Shown here one piece after another: positions 17,408-21,517 of a DNA stretch of 21,517 nucleotides. Origin of the DNA: Larix sibirica (lineage: Eukaryota; Streptophyta; Pinopsida; Pinales; Pinaceae); contig NWUY0300043134.1 of assembly GCA_004151065.3 (NCBI GenBank), forward strand, positions 42,162-63,678, given 5' to 3'. Made by a program: the position numbers and the translations under genes. The notes under the pieces are model-generated. The model saw only the letters and a program-made list of their open reading frames with translations, was not told the DNA's origin and searched no databases. Position 1 is the first letter of the stretch; every line of letters starts with the position of its first letter.

Positions 17408-17800
17408 GATAAGATAATTTTATTAATGTCCAACAAATGACCACAAAAGTAGGTCAATGGGACTATCTGGTACATGATGTCAATACAAGGTGCAAGCACT
17501 AAGGCGGCTCCTATATAAAGCAAGATGTGAGATTTTAACCTAAAACCAAAAAGAGCTAACTCCAAAGATGGAGAGCCAACCTAGAAGAGATAAGTACAAA
17601 GAGAGCCAATACAGAAGAGAAATGTAGAAGGAGAGTGGATCTAGGATCTATGATACAAAAATGGTGAATATGTCACGGCACATTGGAAACACTGGAGACA
17701 CTAGAAGCGTTTCTCCTAACATCTGACACCGAATGAAGGAATCTCAAAATAGTAACATGTCTACAAGAAGAATTGGAGGAAGTGGAGGAAGAGCTATAAT
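17408..17800 (-). mobile_element. (TTATC)n-tailed retroposon-like element, copy 3
   Basis: Two GATAA units, then TTTTATTAATGTCCAACAAA, a GACCACAAAAGTAGGTCAATGG stretch and, 300 bp on, TCTCCTAACATCT (17712-17724) shared with copy 1. The far end is not defined. Minus-strand translation is serine-rich without a recognised domain. Confidence 0.6.
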
Positions 17801-18638
17801 GGGTAGTGTGTCATTGACGAGAGTGGGGAGCCTCCTGTTGTGATCTAGATGTAGTCGACCGGCTATTGGGATGGGGTCAAGGGTGGCCCAGTTGGTGGGG
17901 TCGGGTGAAGGTAGAGGCATTGTTGCATTGTCTTCAAAGATTAACTGACTCGACAGCCTAAGGGCCGATATCCGCCTACCATTCTTCGAAGGTCGTGCCC
18001 AATCTGTCGCCCCCTACCCCCTTGAAAAAGAATGCGATGTTGGTTCTCATAGGTTTCTTATTTCCTTCAGTCAACTTGTATATCAATGGACCGCCTTCCT
18101 CCATTCAAGTATCTTTGGATGCTCCTAGAAACCTCCTACTTAATAAGCAAGAAACGAGGGAGATTATCAAGGAGGTTATTTATAAGTAGTATATCCAGGT
18201 CACTTGGATTACCCCCCCTTTGAGATTAATACCCAAGATGGCTTTTATGCAAAACATCTCATGGATATTAGGGAGAGGCACATATTGTAGCCCCTTACAC
18301 GCTTCAACACTAGATGCATGGGCTTAGGATCACCCTAGGCTAGTTCATAATGGGCTCCCATCAACTTTAGGTGGATGTCTAGCACCAAATTCCTTAGAAG
18401 GACAAATTACATCGGATCTAGCATAAACAGGAGACAATGACAAAAAAGCACTTTATATTCAAATGCCCCTAGTATTATGAGATACATGGTCAGTTCCATT
18501 GCATATTCAACGAGTCTTATTATTCCTTACTTTTTTAGGTATCCAGAATAGCAGTGCCTAGCATTATATTCGCAAGAAGCCCTTGGTCTTAGATCACACA
18601 TCCTCCAACTCACACTTGATTGGACAAAGCTCACAAGA
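17801..18638. other. Non-genic stretch
   Basis: A plus-strand open stretch at 17995-18189 (64 codons, ending QETREIIKEVIYK) has no family I recognise. The frame beyond it carries about the number of stops expected by chance. Confidence 0.4.
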
Positions 18639-19058
18639 TTATATCTTTCTTCTTAGTGATCCCAGTGAGGGTACCAAGAGGTAGGCAGAGAACAACATTA
18701 TTTCAACCCCCAAATCTGTCAGACCCCAAGAGGCAATCCAACCCTCCGTAGTAAGACCCATGTAAAGTTGTCCACTAAGATCTTGAGATAGTTCATGCCA
18801 AACCAACAAGTAGCCATCCTCCACCAACTTCTAGACTAAGACATCCCTCAAGCAAAATCCAACTATTCCAACCAATTCTATATACAAAGGTTCTTTCCTT
18901 CGACCTCCGAAGGTAAGCAAAGTTACACATTTGACAGTGGATACTTCAGAGGAGGATTGCCCCCTCTCCTTCATCCAGTGGTAAGTACTTGGAGCCTTGG
19001 AGCCTTGAGGCTCTTTTCCTTGTACCCTATCCCAAACTCTCACTTTGTATTGCTGCAC
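18639..19058 (-). pseudogene. Unidentified degenerate ORF
   Basis: One minus-strand frame is open for 75 codons from ATG at 19058, meets a single TAG at 18831, and continues open for more than 60 codons to 18639. Residues look soluble and mixed in the first part (STYHWMKERGQSSSEVSTVK) and include a tryptophan-rich GLTTEGWIASWGLTDLGVE segment in the second. About 138 codons with one stop is longer than chance favours in this window, so a decayed exon or transposon gene is plausible. I recognise no domain. Confidence 0.3.
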
Positions 19059-19248
19059 CTATGACACTGAAATTTATATGGTTTGGTTAGACCTAGTTAT
19101 TAGCTTAGCTAGACACTTATCTATGCTGTAATTTTTCTTTCTCTTGCTGTAAATATTACCTAGGAATTGCTTTTGCACTTCCACATTTTACTCATACTAC
19201 AAATATCATTTAGCCCCATTGAACTACTTTTCCGGTCATTTGTTGCTA
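19059..19248. other. Short non-genic stretch
   Basis: AT-rich, with a repeated T(T)CTTGCTGTAA-like phrase near 19143; no other feature was seen. Confidence 0.35.
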
Positions 19249-19430
19249 TTCAAAACACACAGAACAAGCCAACTATCAACTTTCGAGATATCTCCACATC
19301 TACAAATTGATAAGCTGGAGCAGCAAAGAATAAAGCATATAAGTAGAGCCATAAAAAGAAACAGCAGAGTGCCGTTGCTAAAGATCCAGCTGTCAACAGC
19401 AACAAAAGCCAGTCCTGCAAACCTAATATC
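19249..19430. repeat. Diverged duplication E, copy 1
   Basis: Aligns with 19643-19806 from TTCAAAACACA(C/G)AGAACA through ATATCTCCA, CAAAT(T/C)GATA, AGCA(A)AGAATAAAGCATA and AACAGCAGAGT to GCAAACCTAATA. Spacing is about 394 bp. The minus strand of copy 1 reads open in two frames because of T-richness. Confidence 0.7.
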
Positions 19431-19642
19431 CAAAACAAGTTAAGCCAATCAATACAATCTCAAATTCTCAAACAGCTGTGGATGCATTTGCAACACAAGA
19501 GAAAAGTGTGGGCTGGACGTGGTACTTGCTGGAAATAAATTGAGAAAAGCTCTGCACAACCAAGATAAGAAACATATGCGCATTACAATATTCACTCCAA
19601 TTTCCAATAAACCATAAATAGTAATATATGCATGACTGGCTC

Positions 19643-19806
19643 TTCAAAACACAGAGAACAAATCATCAATCAAAATATCTCCATCCACAAATCGATAGGC
19701 TTAACCAGCAAATAATTAAGCATACATGTAGACCCATCAAAAAAACAACAGAGTCCCATTGCTAACTGTGAACAGCAATAAGAACCACAAATGCAAACCT
19801 AATAAA
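19643..19806. repeat. Diverged duplication E, copy 2
   Basis: Partner of 19249-19430. Its equivalent frames carry stops, which argues against a conserved coding role for this repeat. Confidence 0.7.
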
Positions 19807-20005
19807 GTCATTAGAACTTGAATGTGAAAACCATGGTATCCTACCATTTAAAGCATCACATGTACAGAAGGGAGGCATTCGTAGCCCATTACACATCAGG
19901 CAAATGCAGAAATAAGTATTGCCACCCAAACAATAAAGTATAAACCATTGCAAGAACATTAATACCCCACAGGAAAACCTTGCCACAACTAAAACAATCA
20001 AGCAA
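19807..20005. other. Non-genic stretch
   Basis: Part of a hydrophobic minus-strand open stretch (19762-20058) that I attribute to T-rich composition; no splice-supported exon was seen. Confidence 0.35.
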
Positions 20006-20177
20006 CCTGCAGAAGAGGCTAAAATCAAAACACCTAAACTCCCTTTAGTGCCAGCCAAAAGTACTATATCCTATTCTCCGGAGTCCAGAGCCTCTCCCCC
20101 TCTTTGCAAGATGCTATTTTTGCAATTACCCTCCTCGTGCTGTTGTCCACATTTAAGAGCTACCCTTCCTTTATTAA
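20006..20177. repeat. Tandem array F, displaced half-unit
   Basis: Aligns with 20488-20635: CTGCAGAA(G/C)A(G)GCTAAAATC, CCTATTCTCC, a CCCTCTTTGCAA stretch, GCAATTA(C/G)CCTCCT, GAGCTAC and TTTATTAA. It is the second half of a 248-bp unit, separated from the intact unit by unrelated sequence at 20178-20387. Confidence 0.75.
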
Positions 20178-20387
20178 TGACAGGCCTTGGAAAAACTCCA
20201 CACTGGATTAATTTCATTGAACGTGAAGGTCTTGTTAATACAAAGGAGAAGTGACCTTTGGCCTTCAAGTTCAGATTCCAAAGGTACATGACTCTTCAGC
20301 TTATTCTTTAATAACTGAAACTAAAATATTTACAATATTTTACAAATGGAACCATAATCCCTACAAGTTAGGTTTCCAACAATTAAC
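20178..20387. other. Segment interrupting tandem array F
   Basis: About 210 bp with no counterpart in the other units. It begins at the TTTATTAA end of a unit and stops at ACTGTAGAAAACAATTC of the next, so it looks inserted at the unit border. A short plus-strand open stretch (GLGKTPHWINFIEREGL) is not recognised. Confidence 0.4.
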
Positions 20388-20635
20388 ACTGTAGAAAACA
20401 ATTCAAATCTAGCTGTAAATAACATCAATGCCTGTTTCCTTGGATAAGTTTCACGTTTGTCACAAGTCCCAACTTACATCTAAACACACTGCAGAACAAG
20501 CTAAAATCAAAATACCCTAACCTAGACGTACTACATCCTATTCTCCAGACCCTCTCCCTCTTTGCAAAATTCTCTTTTCGCAATTAGCCTCCTTATGTTG
20601 TTGATCACATTTGAGAGCTACACTTCGTTTATTAA
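20388..20635. repeat. Tandem array F, complete 248-bp unit
   Basis: Begins ACTGTAGAAAACAATTCAAA, contains TTTCCTTGGATAAGTTTCAC and TTGTCACAAGTCCCAACT, then the half-unit matching 20006-20177. The next unit starts directly after it at 20637. Confidence 0.8.
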
Positions 20636-20636
20636 A

Positions 20637-20730
20637 ACTGTAGAAAACAATTCAAATTTCAAACATAGATGTAAGTAACATTAATGACTGTTTCCTTGGA
20701 TAAGTTTCACTTTTGTCACAAGTCCCAACT
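20637..20730. repeat. Tandem array F, truncated last unit
   Basis: Matches 20388-20474 (ACTGTAGAAAACAATTCAAA, TTTCCTTGGATAAGTTTCAC, TTGTCACAAGTCCCAACT) and then diverges. Confidence 0.8.
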
Positions 20731-21055
20731 CACTCTTGCAAGATCAGGTGGAATGTGAAAGTGAAAGACTCACTTGCCAGCCAGCTCAAGAAAATTTTTA
20801 GATCTCAACTCTACTATGCTAAAAATTCCATTCATATAAAAAAGTAGCGACAAACCCAACTCAACCATGTTCTGAATTTATTATAGGTTGAAAAGAGGAG
20901 TAATGAGTAAAATCTTTCATTCAAATAGACATTAGGTTCACATATCATAGCATACAGGAATGTTACACGGAACTCTCTACAATCATATAGCTGAGATTCC
21001 AATCAACGAACCAAAAGGAATTTCAGAATTTTGTTTGTGTATCCAATCACACTCT
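20731..21055. other. Flank downstream of the SNARE gene
   Basis: No gene or repeat that I could support. It lies past the AATAAA signal of the gene on the right and probably includes its cleavage site. Confidence 0.4.
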
Positions 21056-21061
21056 TTTATT
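21056..21061 (-). terminator. Polyadenylation signal AATAAA
   Basis: Minus-strand AATAAA in the context CTAATAAAAGAG, about 295 nt after the SNARE gene stop codon, a normal plant 3' UTR length. It is preceded by T- and TTTGTA-rich sequence of the type seen as plant far-upstream elements. Confidence 0.5.
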
Positions 21062-21355
21062 AGAAGAAATAAATACTATTACAAATATTAATTTTATCCC
21101 ATAAACAAGTGGTAGTACAATAGATCTCCTTCAAGCAGACTCTTATGCCTGGAATTTTTCCCAATGATAACTTTTGTTTACATATCTTATAAACTTCCAA
21201 TGCCTTCTCCTACACACTGCAACAATTGGTCTTAGATGCTTCTGTAGTATCCCTAGAAAAACAAATCTTACACGTAGATGAGGTCTAGAGCTGGCAACCG
21301 CACTATCCAAAAGATTCAAAAGAAAACACAGTACTGCAACCATCAAATAGTATGG
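21062..21355 (-). other. Probable 3' UTR of the SNARE gene
   Basis: Stretch between the stop codon at 21356-21358 and the AATAAA signal. The open stretch inside it (21143-21346) is out of context and not considered coding. Confidence 0.5.
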
Positions 21356-21455
21356 TCATTTTCCAAGCAAACGACGACCACGTGCATTGGCTCCTTTAAC
21401 ACGATAGGCAAGTTCTGTAACATCATCACCAAGAGGATCTAGAGCATGATTTTGC
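21356..21455 (-). CDS. SNAP33: Last exon of a SNAP25/SNAP33-like SNARE gene (partial)
   Basis: The minus-strand exon starts after a TTTTGCGTTTTGCAG acceptor and encodes 32 residues ending in TGA: QNHALDPLGDDVTEL, then RVKGANARGRRLLGK. This is the C-terminal end of the second SNARE motif of plant SNAP33-type (Qb+Qc) proteins. These typically end in QN-x-ALD...DV-x-EL-x-x-RV...N-x-RGRRLLGK. They pair with syntaxins and VAMPs at the plasma membrane in secretion, cytokinesis and defence. The first exon base completes a codon split by the intron. The heptad pattern (L, L, V, L, V, A/N) is intact and there is no stop, so the exon looks functional. The remaining exons lie right of the window; SNAP29/30-type paralogues cannot be excluded, so the symbol names the family. 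Confidence 0.82.
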
Positions 21456-21517
21456 CTGCAAAACGCAAAACTTACCAATAAGTATGACTATTGACATACT
21501 CCATGCACACAACTTTG
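21456..21517 (-). other. 3' end of the last intron of the SNARE gene
   Basis: Pyrimidine-leaning TTTTGCGTTTTGCAG acceptor at the exon border. The intron continues past the window edge, so its length and donor are unknown. Confidence 0.7.

Noticed and set aside
19762-20058. 98-codon hydrophobic minus-strand open stretch resembling membrane helices
   Set aside because: The reading is dominated by T-rich codons, overlaps a repeat whose other copy is not similarly open, and has no recognised family.
21143-21346. 67-codon minus-strand ORF just after the SNARE stop codon
   Set aside because: It falls in the 3' UTR and has no similarity that I recognise.
1-21517. CRISPR array, bacterial operon or phage system
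   Set aside because: Repeats are few, diverged or tandem without regular spacers, and intron-containing plant gene signals and plant retrotransposons dominate.

Overview
The window looks like intergenic and gene-flanking DNA from a large, repeat-rich plant genome. A gymnosperm such as a conifer is my best guess. That is an inference from the density of old, nested, heavily mutated Ty3/Gypsy and Copia debris and the very sparse coding content; the species cannot be read from the sequence. Three undetermined bases (15441, 16725-16726) suggest a draft clone or assembly.

Only one host gene is recognised with confidence. At the far right, on the minus strand, is the last coding exon (21356-21455) of a SNAP25/SNAP33-type SNARE gene, with an intron acceptor before it and an AATAAA signal about 295 nt after the stop. 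The rest of that gene lies beyond 21517. Everything to its left is therefore its 3' flank.

Layout, left to right. 1-5139: a decayed minus-strand Ty3/Gypsy element. Its 5' LTR is 3305-5139, the initiator-Met primer-binding site is at 3293-3303, a gag-position ORF lies at 2461-3191, a reverse-transcriptase relic at 1430-1939, and integrase relics at 163-1295. The 3' LTR is outside the window. 5140-7165: no gene, but two families of degenerate short repeats. 7166-8770: two LTR-like stretches on the plus strand, the second with a TATA box and a cluster of AGGGTTT motifs. 9481-10163: a minus-strand LTR with a primer-binding-site remnant. 10710-12658: a composite Copia locus in which a plus-strand LTR plus primer-binding site is followed by a Copia gag-pol relic in the opposite orientation, closed by a second plus-strand copy of the LTR end.

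12881-16187: two divergent tandem copies of a roughly 1.8 kb unit, plus the start of a third, each carrying a minus-strand exon-like block bounded by splice-like signals. One copy has gained a 175-bp near-perfect palindrome and a retroposon-like insertion; the other has gained a different insertion. 14079-17800: three same-orientation copies of a family ending in a (TTATC)n tail. 17800-19240: no recognised gene, one degenerate unidentified minus-strand ORF. 19249-20730: two further sets of local tandem duplications. 20731-21055: featureless flank before the SNARE gene 3' end.

I do not see an operon, CRISPR array, RNA gene or other multi-gene system. The noteworthy content is structural: the palindrome, the inverted Copia interior, and the repeated exon-like blocks downstream of the SNARE gene.
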